Source: Lentisphaerota bacterium (lineage in GTDB: Bacteria > Verrucomicrobiota > Lentisphaeria > Victivallales > GWF2-50-93). Taken from it: a stretch of 7,670 nucleotides of DNA. The stretch is from NCBI GenBank assembly GCA_025360875.1, contig JANYBI010000759.1, forward strand, positions 1-7,670, in the 5' to 3' direction. The notes beneath the pieces are model-generated. The model saw nothing but the letters and a program-made list of their open reading frames with translations. It searched no databases and was not told where the DNA came from. The translations under genes and the position numbers were made by a program. This document shows positions 1 to 6,270 of the stretch, piece by piece. Each line of letters opens with the position of its first letter. Positions within the stretch are counted from its first letter, which is position 1.

Positions 1-20
1 TCATGCATCCTTGGAACTTT

Positions 21-44
21 TCACAGGCAAGATGCCTGTGCTAC
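21..44. repeat. 24-nt hairpin repeat, copy 1 (overlaps the protease gene stop)
   Basis: This 24-nt sequence is repeated exactly at 706-729. It contains a perfect 8-bp inverted repeat, CACAGGCA / TGCCTGTG, around an AGA loop. Here it lies at the 3' end of the protease/scaffold gene and its last base is the last base of that gene's TAG. No T-run follows on either strand, so an intrinsic terminator is not supported. Read in other frames it gives peptides such as TGKMPVL and HRQDACAT, which I recall as hallmarks of a widespread dispersed repeat in PVC-type and other environmental bacteria (memory, not searched). To its left, AAGGATGCATGA on the minus strand could be the ribosome site and first codon of the next gene (expected major head protein), but only a few bases are in the window. 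Confidence 0.85.
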
Positions 45-622
45 TATTTCGCCAGGGCCTTCTTTGTTGCGAGGAACTTCTCTTTGCTGATTCCGAGCTG
101 CAGACAAACCTGATCATCTGCGGCGCTCATGGCGATCGCATCGGGATTGCCGAGAGTTTCAGGGTTTATTTGCCCGGGTGGGATAACTACATCCTGATCC
201 TTCAAAAACGCAGCCAGGGCCACGGAATCCATGTTTTTCAGCCATTCCCCGGCAATCATCTTATTTGAGAGCTTGCCTTCGGCTTTGCCCTGTTCGATGA
301 GTTTTACCCGTTTTTCATTCTCCGCCGAGAGTTCAAGCGCATCGGCACGCGCCTTGTATTGGTCTGCCTGCCCGGCCTTTTCGATAAGTCCGAGAATCCT
401 ACCTTGTACCGCGTTGAGGTCCGCGTCGGCTCCCAGGGCGAGCTTGTCTTTCAGCGCTCCGGTGAAGTCTGAAACTTTCTGCTTCAAGGCTTTGAGGCCT
501 GTGACTTCGGTTTTGAGGTTTGTGATTTTCTCGATGACGCCTTCCGGCGCATCCTTGTCCGCTCCGAGGGATATGGAATCCATTCCCAGGAGCCCGGCGA
601 GTGCGATAAGAAGCTTGTTCAC
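44..622 (-). CDS. Nested internal-start scaffold protein (Mu gpZ-like)
   Basis: An in-frame GTG at 622-620 (codon 225 of the protease gene) is preceded by a perfect AAGGAG six bases upstream, which is stronger than most ribosome sites in this operon. Translation from it would give a 192-aa protein beginning (M)NKLLIALAGLLGM and equal to the C-terminal scaffold half of the 416-aa product. In phage Mu, gene Z is expressed from an internal start within gene I to supply scaffold lacking the protease; the same logic fits here. What is seen is the site, spacing, frame and domain boundary. Expression of a separate product is inference. Confidence 0.6.
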   Translation of the reverse strand: MNKLLIALAGLLGMDSISLGADKDAPEGVIEKITNLKTEVTGLKALKQKVSDFTGALKDKLALGADADLNAVQGRILGLIEKAGQADQYKARADALELSAENEKRVKLIEQGKAEGKLSNKMIAGEWLKNMDSVALAAFLKDQDVVIPPGQINPETLGNPDAIAMSAADDQVCLQLGISKEKFLATKKALAK

Positions 623-1294
623 TTCTTTCTCCTTTTGTTGGTTGTTTCTTCTTATGTCAGCGGATGCCGCGAGCGCATCCAGTTTGCCTTGGAGTTCAAA
701 AACACTCACAGGCAAGATGCCTGTGCTACATTCCGCGGAAGCGGCAATGGCGTCGAGATTGTTCAGGGCGGGTTCATTCTCGAAGGTGACGCTCGTGATG
801 CGGTACCGGCCATCCAGCAGGCCGCGCAGTACCGGCGAGAAATACTGGAGGATATGCTCGGCCATCAGCTGGCGTGCAATAGGCACGTATTCGACGTCCC
901 GGATCCAGAGCCCGTCAGGGCGTTTCTCCAGGGAACCGAAACCAAACGTGCCCATGCCGTCTGGCAGGAAGTTCAACAGCTCGGATTCCTCAACGCCGAA
1001 CTTCTCCGCGAGATGGAAGAGGAAATGTTTTGAGTCAAGCGGAATCTTCTCGCCCTTCTCCAGGAAATACCCGATTATCATATCGAAAATTTCAGAGGTG
1101 AAATCCAGAATAATATTCTGCCCGCCCTGTGTGATGCTGTTCGCACCCAGCCTGAAAAGCCGCCATGCCACCGGAATACCGGAGGCATCACGTTCGATCG
1201 GTTGATCATTCTCTCCGTTATCAGCCAGTTCGAATATCCCCAGGGCGATCGTATTGCCCTTGAATTTGGATTTCAGCATGTCGAAGTTTTTCAT
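44..1294 (-). CDS. Mu gpI-like prohead protease/scaffold protein
   Basis: This 416-aa protein resembles the Mu-like prophage I family, which in Mu is a head maturation protease whose C-terminal part acts as the assembly scaffold. The N-terminal half (about residues 15-185) has the conserved-looking core, including IPLDSKHFLFH (84-94), FGSLEKRPDGLWI (119-131) and FSPVLRGLLDGRYRITSVTFENEPALNN (152-179, read in two parts), which ends in the family's typical 'NEPAL' element. Residues 225-416 are charged, alanine-rich and predicted helical, as expected of a scaffold. The start ATG shares one base with the upstream gpF stop (TAATG), and AGGAAG lies just ahead of it, so translation is probably coupled. 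A 24-nt dispersed repeat encodes residues 189-197 in the linker, flanked by near-duplicate LDAIAASAE / LDALAASAD segments. I did not assign catalytic residues. In Mu, gene G lies between F and I; it is absent here. Confidence 0.87.
   Translation of the reverse strand: MKNFDMLKSKFKGNTIALGIFELADNGENDQPIERDASGIPVAWRLFRLGANSITQGGQNIILDFTSEIFDMIIGYFLEKGEKIPLDSKHFLFHLAEKFGVEESELLNFLPDGMGTFGFGSLEKRPDGLWIRDVEYVPIARQLMAEHILQYFSPVLRGLLDGRYRITSVTFENEPALNNLDAIAASAECSTGILPVSVFELQGKLDALAASADIRRNNQQKEKEVNKLLIALAGLLGMDSISLGADKDAPEGVIEKITNLKTEVTGLKALKQKVSDFTGALKDKLALGADADLNAVQGRILGLIEKAGQADQYKARADALELSAENEKRVKLIEQGKAEGKLSNKMIAGEWLKNMDSVALAAFLKDQDVVIPPGQINPETLGNPDAIAMSAADDQVCLQLGISKEKFLATKKALAK
629..634 (-). 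promoter_or_regulatory. Internal ribosome binding site for nested scaffold
   Basis: AAGGAG on the minus strand, with a six-base spacer (AAAGAA) before an in-frame GTG at 622. It lies exactly at the junction of protease and scaffold regions. The encoded residues here (QKEKE) are compatible with a chance match, but the position at the domain boundary argues for function. Confidence 0.6.
706..729. repeat. 24-nt hairpin repeat, copy 2 (in-frame inside protease gene)
   Basis: Identical over 24 bases to the copy at 21-44, including the 8-bp CACAGGCA / TGCCTGTG stem. It is read through in frame as CSTGILPVS (residues 189-197), between the protease core and the scaffold domain. The flanks of the two copies are unrelated, so this is a dispersed element rather than a duplication of a longer segment. 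Confidence 0.85.
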
Positions 1295-2067
1295 TATTCT
1301 TCCTGTGTTGTTTTGAAAGCCTCTGTCACGTCGAACAGGAAACCGCTCTGGGAATCCGCGATGTTCGCAAACTTGCCATTGTTGTCAATCTTGAAAGAAT
1401 TGTCGCTTGCCTGGACAGCCTGGGAGATACCGCCGTATTCCTGGGCTTCTTCCTCATCGCAGTCCTCAATATCGCAGTTGCAGTTGTAGTCCCAGGGCGG
1501 AGTATGCGTGGACCAGAAGGGATCGTCCTTGGGCAAAACAAGGCCGTCAAGGGCCGCGTGCTCATCCCTTGGGTTCGGGCCGGTGATATACCGGAAATAT
1601 GGCCAGCGTTCCTTGACAGCCGGATCCATCGAGACTTCCCTCTGCCCTACGGCGTTCGCCATTGCAGCATTCTGGCTGAAGACAAGATTCAGCCTGGCTG
1701 TGGATGCGATATTTGTAATTTCCTTCGCCCCCTTCCAGCTCTCCTCGGAAACACCCGCAGGAGGCTTGTCCTGGGAGGATACATCATTTGGCTGATAACC
1801 TTCCCCGTAGAGGAATTCCTTCATTGCGGTCCGGGCCTCAGCGAGATTCATGTTTCCCGCGGAGAATTCATCGGAGATACTTCTCAGGCGGGAAAGCACA
1901 TTCTCCTCAGCGACCTTCGCGGAGAAGAACGAATGCGCCTTGACTTTAGTGGAGAAATCCTTTGACAGCGCAAGCTCGCGGCTTCCCAGGCCGGTCGGGA
2001 CCTGTACACGGGATTTCAGCCACTTGTTGGCGGCTTCGAAAGTCATAGGCTGTGTTAATTCTACCAT
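1294..2067 (-). CDS. Mu gpF-like minor head (head morphogenesis) protein
   Basis: A 257-aa protein of the phage Mu F-like / SPP1 gp7-like minor head family, thought to sit at the portal vertex and act in DNA packaging and head assembly. The family signature is in the C-terminal third: the segment from GPNPRDEHAALDGLV (about 163-177) through DDPFW (181-185) to THTPPWDYNCNCDIED (187-202), i.e. R..H..lDG ... PP....C.C. It is much shorter than Mu gpF (about 425 aa). The start has no recognisable Shine-Dalgarno; the 32 bases upstream are a repeat tract (2069-2102), so initiation may rely on coupling to the portal gene, or on Met-8. The stop overlaps the next start as TAATG. Confidence 0.86.
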   Translation of the reverse strand: MVELTQPMTFEAANKWLKSRVQVPTGLGSRELALSKDFSTKVKAHSFFSAKVAEENVLSRLRSISDEFSAGNMNLAEARTAMKEFLYGEGYQPNDVSSQDKPPAGVSEESWKGAKEITNIASTARLNLVFSQNAAMANAVGQREVSMDPAVKERWPYFRYITGPNPRDEHAALDGLVLPKDDPFWSTHTPPWDYNCNCDIEDCDEEEAQEYGGISQAVQASDNSFKIDNNGKFANIADSQSGFLFDVTEAFKTTQEE

Positions 2068-2068
2068 C

Positions 2069-2102
2069 AGTTTTAAGTCTCAAGTTTTAAGTTTTAAGTC
2101 TA
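2069..2102. repeat. AGTTTTAAG-type tandem tract in the portal-gpF gap
   Basis: Three imperfect units beginning AGTTTTA (2069, 2083, 2090), two of them continuing AAGTCT. The tract fills the whole gap between the portal stop and the gpF start and supplies the portal stop codon. It occupies the place where a ribosome site for gpF should be. Confidence 0.65.
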
Positions 2103-3695
2103 CTTTCTATTTTTCTTCCCGCTCCGTATCTTCAATTCTTCCATCCTGCCGGCAGCGCCAGCCGCAGCTGACGCGAACACAGTGTTCTCAATTGCGGAAG
2201 CAAGCGCCTGTGTGTTGAAAAGCCCTGGCAGCTTCTTGTCGGCGGAAAGAGCCGCTATCTCCTCGGGCGTGCCTTTTTCCGCGAGATTCGCAACGGTTTT
2301 CGCAAAGTCACCGGCCCATTTGCCTGCATCGCCTGCGAACTTCGCAAGAGCGTTGGAGGCGATAGTATCAGAGGGAGCGGCGCTCTCGGCGAGAGACGCC
2401 CTACCTTCAGCGGAAAACGCGGTGGAATCGGCAATCGGACTCGGCAAGCTCGCCCCTCCATTTACGACTGGAGCTGCAACCGCACGGCGTGTGAGCTTCA
2501 TTCCAAATTTCTCGGACATCTCAGTCTCATCAGCTTCAAGTCCGGATTCATACAGAATCTTCACAGTTTCTGCAGCCGCTTTTTTATCCTCATTCGGCTC
2601 CGGATGGAAAACAACCCTCGGTGAGGCGGTGCCGGTAGGGCAATTAAACACAGACCAGGGAGTGGAGAGCTGGGAATTCAGAGTAGCGGCGAGAGTGGCG
2701 CAGTCGGCTTCCAGGATATCCTGGCGGACTTTGCTCTGCGAATCGCCCTTTGAAAGACCGCTGCTGTCTCCTGATGATGCGGTCTGTCCGAGGATGATTT
2801 TGGCTATTGCCGCGCCGACATATTCAAGCAGCTTGAAATAGACATCGCCGGTATTGCCTGACGCCTGGAGAAGTTCAACTTCAACTGCCCTGGTGAAGAC
2901 TCCGCCGCCGTCAGGGCCGAAGTTGCGGATCAGCGCCTTCAACGCATTGCGCTCATTGTCCCAGGAATCCTTGTCGACCTTCGCCACGGTGAAGGGCATA
3001 CCGTAGCGCTCGATGAAACGTAGCAGGTCCTTGAAGTTCAGGTTCTGGAAGCAGTGCAGCCAGGCGAGAGGCCGGATCAGTCCGCCCCTTGCTATATTCG
3101 AGCCGCGCCTGCGGTACTGGTTGACAATGAATTTACGAGGGGGAAGTTCAACGCCGTCCGGTTCTCCCGTAGTCATCAGCCTCATGCTGCCGGAGCGGAA
3201 TGTGAAATGGCGCTGATCGATATATTTGAATCCGGCTATTTCGCCGCCGGGCTTCCAGATAATTTCAGAGACTGCGAATCCCGGGATTATCGCGGTAAGC
3301 ATATCAGAGCAGAGATCCCTGAAAGTGTCCAGCTTGTTCCCATTGCCTGCCACATCAAGAGCCTTCTTGAGGTCTTCTGCGGCCTTTTTTGCGGCGGGAG
3401 TGTCGTCACCCGGCTCGATGGTCCATGGAACGCCCAGGGCAGCATTCTTGCGCGTTTCCATGCAATGCGCAACGTCATGGTTCTTTTCTTCAAGCTCAAG
3501 GGATAATTTGCACTGCTCGGAAGTCTCGCCCTGGTTGGCGGCAGTAAGGATCATGTCGACCTTGGAAGGTGTCAACGCCCTAGATGCATCGGAAGTGTAG
3601 CGGTCCGAAGCTTCGGGGAATACGTTCATGCCTACCGGAATCCTTGCATTCACCGGCGTTTCTTCTATAGGTTTTCCGAAGTTATCGTAAATCAT
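2100..3695 (-). CDS. Mu gp29-like portal protein (DUF935)
   Basis: A 531-aa portal of the DUF935 / Mu gp29 family (Mu gp29 is about 512 aa). Portals form the dodecameric ring at one head vertex through which the terminase pumps DNA. Recognisable parts are IIPGFAVSEIIWK (136-148), the RHFTF segment (162-166), RYGMPF (230-235) and the diagnostic block ILGQTASSGDSSGLSKGDSQ (301-320) followed by SKVRQDILEAD (321-331). GGAGAT lies eight bases upstream of the ATG, inside the terminase gene's last codons; only one base separates the terminase stop from this start. Residues 412-441 (GGASLPSP ... AEGRASLAESAAPS) look like an inserted dispersed repeat in a linker, after which the C-terminal 90 residues are alanine-rich and helical. 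That tail is not obviously part of the core portal fold. Confidence 0.9.
   Translation of the reverse strand: MIYDNFGKPIEETPVNARIPVGMNVFPEASDRYTSDASRALTPSKVDMILTAANQGETSEQCKLSLELEEKNHDVAHCMETRKNAALGVPWTIEPGDDTPAAKKAAEDLKKALDVAGNGNKLDTFRDLCSDMLTAIIPGFAVSEIIWKPGGEIAGFKYIDQRHFTFRSGSMRLMTTGEPDGVELPPRKFIVNQYRRRGSNIARGGLIRPLAWLHCFQNLNFKDLLRFIERYGMPFTVAKVDKDSWDNERNALKALIRNFGPDGGGVFTRAVEVELLQASGNTGDVYFKLLEYVGAAIAKIILGQTASSGDSSGLSKGDSQSKVRQDILEADCATLAATLNSQLSTPWSVFNCPTGTASPRVVFHPEPNEDKKAAAETVKILYESGLEADETEMSEKFGMKLTRRAVAAPVVNGGASLPSPIADSTAFSAEGRASLAESAAPSDTIASNALAKFAGDAGKWAGDFAKTVANLAEKGTPEEIAALSADKKLPGLFNTQALASAIENTVFASAAAGAAGRMEELKIRSGKKNRK
2373..2462. repeat. Hairpin repeat tract translated within the portal gene
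   Basis: Contains a strong stem at 2379-2400: GGCG CTCT, loop CGGCG, AGAG, one bulged A, CGCC. It also contains a second near-palindrome GGCAAGCTCGCC (2443-2454). The segment encodes portal residues 412-441, a Gly/Ser/Ala/Pro-rich linker not expected in the family. It resembles GC-rich dispersed hairpin repeats that I recall from Lentisphaerota-like genomes; no second copy is in this window, so its status as a repeat rests on structure and memory only. Confidence 0.45.
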
Positions 3696-3696
3696 T

Positions 3697-5184
3697 TCAG
3701 TATCTCCAGGATTCGTTTGTTACCAGCTCATCATCATTGTTCGGCCTGGAATAGCCACGGTCGGACTGAGCAGACGTATCAGACCGATCGGATCCAGCGG
3801 ACTCTCCGGCGCACGGGCCGTTGTTTTCACCTTTTCCGGCATGGAGGGCGAGTGCCAGGCTCCAGAAGCGATCGCTATGACCGTCCGGGCCGCTGTCCGC
3901 TGCAAACCGCACATTGCCTGCCGCCGTAGTCATCTTCTTGATTGCCCTGAGGTCGGCACGCAGGAACTTGTCGAACGGTATCCTGATATTGCCGTCCTCG
4001 AACGCGGCCTTGAGCGGATATGCAAGCTCCTCTTTCACAGGGCCGGTGAAGGTCACAGGCTCGACGCGGTATTTCCCGAATTTGTCCTGGGCGCGTTCGG
4101 CCAGCTGCATGCCGATGCCGGTATTGTCTATGCAGCATCGGCGCATATTAGGCAGGGAAAGGATTTCATAGAGCGCCATTTCCTGGGCTGCGAACTTCGC
4201 ATTCTTCAGCTCAATCATCCGCCTGGTGAGATACCTGCCTCCGGCAAGTTCCATCACGGAAATAACCGTCAAGTCATGCTTGCGGCCCACGTCAACACCC
4301 ACGAACAGCGGATTTTTTATTTCTTCTAGAGATATGTCACGGACCTCGTCCGCTCCCTCGCGGTATTCGCAGGAGGCGATGAGGTCGTATGTCAGGAACG
4401 CGGAATTGTCATCGGCTGGAACGCACATGTATTCCTGGAGGAAGCTCTCCTCGTCGGCACAGCCTGACCTGATGAAATTGAAGTATTCCGCTTCATCCAT
4501 CTCCTGGCGCGGATCATTTTTCGGAAGCTTGGACTGGAGCTTGTAGAGGAATCCCTGGTCAAGCGCGTCCTGGAGGGTGACACGGTGAAGGGAAATATTT
4601 TTCGGATTGCCTTTTTCGCGGACTTCGCGGACAAGCTCATTAAAGAAATTCGCGCTGCCACGGTGTGTCGAGAAGATTTCGAACTGGCCGCCCCAGGTAA
4701 TTCCGGGATATGCGATAGTGTAGAGCTTACGCGGATCCGGATGAAGCGCAAACTCGTCAAGAGTTCTGTCGCCGCGCTTGCCCGCCTGTGCGTCAGGATT
4801 GCTAGACATCGAGTTTATCTTGAGGCCGTTTGCCAGGCGCAGGATAAAGGCGGTATTTCCCTTTTTGTCAATTGCCTGTTCGCCAAGGTCTTCCGCACCG
4901 ATCTCCAGAATCTTTGCGAATTTCACGCAGTCATCAAGGAAGAGACGCGCCTGGATTTCGTCGCGGCTGCTGATCCATGCATCAAGCTGGGCGTCGGCCT
5001 TCGCCTTACGGCGGACAAGTGCATAGGAGTCCGCCCATGACCAGCCTATCTGGCGCGACTTCTCGGCCAGCTTGATAAGCGACATGTCGTTGACCCACTT
5101 AGCCTGATAAGGAAGCAGCAGGGTGTCCTTTGCAGGGCGTATTTTAGCCATTCCCATAAATTTTTCTTTGGGCGTTTTTTTCAT
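3697..5184 (-). CDS. Large terminase subunit (Mu gp28-like)
   Basis: A 495-aa packaging motor with ATPase and nuclease domains. A variant Walker A is at KSRQIGWSWA (42-51): the classical GK[T/S] lysine is a tryptophan and K42 probably takes its place, as in the lambda gpA type KSARVGYSK. Walker B is TLDEFALHPD (141-150, D143/E144) and the coupling motif is FSTHRGSANFF (171-181). The RNase H-like nuclease shows VGVDVGRKHD (295-304, D298), CIDNTGIG (351-358, D353) and GPDGHSDRFW (432-441, D434/D438), the expected acidic set. The last 45 residues are low-complexity Ser/Asp/Asn. AGGG lies five bases before the chosen ATG. The gene is preceded by a 145-nt repeat-rich gap, the largest within the operon, and runs to within one base of the portal gene. 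Confidence 0.92.
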   Translation of the reverse strand: MKKTPKEKFMGMAKIRPAKDTLLLPYQAKWVNDMSLIKLAEKSRQIGWSWADSYALVRRKAKADAQLDAWISSRDEIQARLFLDDCVKFAKILEIGAEDLGEQAIDKKGNTAFILRLANGLKINSMSSNPDAQAGKRGDRTLDEFALHPDPRKLYTIAYPGITWGGQFEIFSTHRGSANFFNELVREVREKGNPKNISLHRVTLQDALDQGFLYKLQSKLPKNDPRQEMDEAEYFNFIRSGCADEESFLQEYMCVPADDNSAFLTYDLIASCEYREGADEVRDISLEEIKNPLFVGVDVGRKHDLTVISVMELAGGRYLTRRMIELKNAKFAAQEMALYEILSLPNMRRCCIDNTGIGMQLAERAQDKFGKYRVEPVTFTGPVKEELAYPLKAAFEDGNIRIPFDKFLRADLRAIKKMTTAAGNVRFAADSGPDGHSDRFWSLALALHAGKGENNGPCAGESAGSDRSDTSAQSDRGYSRPNNDDELVTNESWRY

Positions 5185-5224
5185 TGGATCCCTGCCGCTT
5201 CACATTCGTTTATAAATTCAAATG

Positions 5225-5276
5225 CCACGCTAAAGCTGTGAACTCCAACAAGAACAGCCCTTGCGGGCTTGACTAC
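5225..5276. repeat. Hairpin-bearing tract upstream of the terminase gene
   Basis: This intergenic tract contains the stem AGCCC / GGGCT (5256-5260 and 5265-5269, loop TTGC) and a looser CAC-GCT / AGC-GTG inverted repeat at 5227-5240. It is reminiscent of the 'gaactccaac' family of dispersed repeats seen in PVC genomes (recalled, not searched). No T-run follows the stem on the minus strand in a terminator-like position. There is only one copy in the window. Confidence 0.4.
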
Positions 5277-5283
5277 AAACGAA

Positions 5284-5329
5284 TTCATTCGATGTTGGAC
5301 GTTCGATGTTGAATGTTCGATGTTCATTT
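5284..5329. repeat. 46-nt repeat made of three 14-nt units, copy 1
   Basis: After a short TTCA lead, three units follow: TTCGATGTTGGACG, TTCGATGTTGAATG and TTCGATGTTCATTT (5288-5301, 5302-5315, 5316-5329). A second copy at 6682-6727 matches 44 of 46 bases; the two differences are T/C changes in the GATG/GACG step of the first and third units. This copy abuts the stop codon of the DUF3486 gene. Translated in another frame it gives FNIERP-like peptides, a pattern I recall from many environmental genomes. Confidence 0.85.
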
Positions 5330-5917
5330 TCATAACAAGCCCGCTGCTTCCTCAATCTTTTTCAGGGCTTCCTCGGAGAGCCCTTTGTTTCCAGCCTTGA
5401 CACCGGACAGTTCCGCGATCTTCGCGGAGAGCTCTGCGATCTTCGCCTGGTATTCGGTTTCAAGCCTGGAGAATTCCTGTCTTGAATCATCCTTTGCAGC
5501 TGATATCCGGTTGCGCTCGAAGGCGGCCAGGGCCGTGGAGATCGACGCGAGCTCCTTGGCTTCGAGCGGCTCGCTGGACTGCAGCTTCTCCAGGACGATA
5601 TTCAGCAGTTCGAAGTTTGCGACCTTCGCGATATTGTCGGAGCCGGATTCATTGTTCACCAGGAGCGCGGCCATTCTACGCCGTTCGAGCTTCTCGCCCC
5701 AGTTACGGCGCATTGACTTATATTCATCGAATTCCGGGGAGGCGCGATATGCAAGAAGGCTGGAATTATGAACTCCTAGGCCACTGACTTTCACGGACTC
5801 AACCACAGACTCATCGGCACGAATTTCGTCATAGGTGCGGCCATCTTCGATTAGTTCGCAAATTTTCATGCGAATCTCTGTCGGTAACCGCGTTATGTTG
5901 TTTCTTGCTCTTGCCAT
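5330..5917 (-). CDS. DUF3486 / Mu gp27-like protein, presumed small terminase
   Basis: A 195-aa protein when started at MARARNNITRLP, which matches the family's usual beginning (M-A-R-x ... I-x-x-L-P). The upstream in-frame ATG at 5965 would add 16 residues (MSAAVSKTHRHKGTEQ) encoded by hairpin and repeat sequence, so I reject it as the true start. Residues about 8-60 (LPTEIRMKICELIEDG, then TYDEIRADE, then the GVHNSSLLAYR helix) look like an HTH DNA-binding unit; this fits recognition of phage DNA for packaging. The C-terminus is coiled coil with an internal repeat, AKIAELS twice. It lies directly before the large terminase, as gp27 precedes gp28 in Mu. No strong Shine-Dalgarno is seen; AAAGG is about 13 bases upstream. 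Confidence 0.78.
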   Translation of the reverse strand: MARARNNITRLPTEIRMKICELIEDGRTYDEIRADESVVESVKVSGLGVHNSSLLAYRASPEFDEYKSMRRNWGEKLERRRMAALLVNNESGSDNIAKVANFELLNIVLEKLQSSEPLEAKELASISTALAAFERNRISAAKDDSRQEFSRLETEYQAKIAELSAKIAELSGVKAGNKGLSEEALKKIEEAAGLL

Positions 5918-5948
5918 CTGCTCTGTGCCTTTGTGCCTATGTGTCTTT
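5918..5948. repeat. GGCACAAAGGCACAGAG-type tract in the DUF3486 leader
   Basis: On the minus strand this reads as related short units (ACACATAGGCACAAAGGCAC...) ending just before the DUF3486 ATG. It creates the HRHKGTEQ reading frame of the rejected N-terminal extension. Tracts of this type are, from memory, common dispersed repeats in PVC and other genomes. It is a single copy here. Confidence 0.4.
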
Positions 5949-5957
5949 GATACTGCC

Positions 5958-5972
5958 GCGCTCATCGAGCGC
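5958..5972. repeat. Perfect 6-bp hairpin between small genes
   Basis: GCGCTC / GAGCGC around a three-base ATC loop, five bases beyond the stop of the winged-helix-like gene. There is no following T-run on the minus strand, so it is more likely part of a dispersed repeat than an intrinsic terminator. Confidence 0.5.
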
Positions 5973-5976
5973 TGGC

Positions 5977-6270
5977 CTACTTAATCGCTCCCGGTCCATG
6001 AATGAACGGATGCTGGGGAAATTCGATTGAGAGCTGCTCTAAACCAACTTTAGTGATTTCGCAGTATTCTCCGTTAAATCCAGGAATTGCTTCGATATAG
6101 CCATGAGCCTTGAGATTCTGCCATTCTTCCCGGATCATTTCAGCCGGGGCGTACATGAGTTCGGTGTTGAGCTTGAGTTCCACAAGGACTTCAGCTGTCA
6201 TCCTGCACGATGAAGCTTCTTTGAGCGCCTTGAGAATTCCTCGGCGAGCAGTATAAACATTGTTATTCAT
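5977..6270 (-). CDS. Small winged-helix-like phage protein, function unknown
   Basis: A 97-aa protein that I do not recognise by name. The order of predicted helices (YTARRGILKALKEA, TAEVLVELKLN, PAEMIREEWQNLKAHGYI) followed by a beta hairpin (EAIPGFNGEYCEITKVG) and a last helix resembles a winged-helix DNA-binding fold. It begins in an ATGA overlap with the membrane/coiled-coil gene, with AGGAG eight bases upstream inside that gene. Its position corresponds to the small genes between Mu gp25 and gp27. It may help the terminase or be a late regulator; both are guesses from position. Confidence 0.75.
   Translation of the reverse strand: MNNNVYTARRGILKALKEASSCRMTAEVLVELKLNTELMYAPAEMIREEWQNLKAHGYIEAIPGFNGEYCEITKVGLEQLSIEFPQHPFIHGPGAIK

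Noticed and set aside
21..44. Terminator of the structural operon
   Set aside because: The stem is perfect but lacks a T-run, is the same element found inside the coding region at 706-729, and more head genes are expected beyond the left edge.
635..1033. Plus-strand open frame containing HRQDACAT
   Set aside because: The peptide comes from the dispersed 24-nt repeat read in another frame; the rest is antisense to the protease gene.
231..1205. Long plus-strand open frame (324 codons) opposite the protease gene
   Set aside because: It is Ser/Arg/Pro-rich with no recognisable domain and lies fully antisense to a well-supported phage gene; it is a shadow frame.
2653..2680. SQLSTPW-encoding stretch in the portal gene as another repeat insertion
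   Set aside because: It resembles a common repeat-derived peptide, but it falls where the DUF935 family has a comparable conserved segment and there is no hairpin or second copy.
5918..5965. Upstream ATG for the DUF3486 gene giving 16 extra residues
   Set aside because: The extra residues are encoded by a hairpin and a short-repeat tract, and the family normally starts at MAR; the start at 5917 is preferred.
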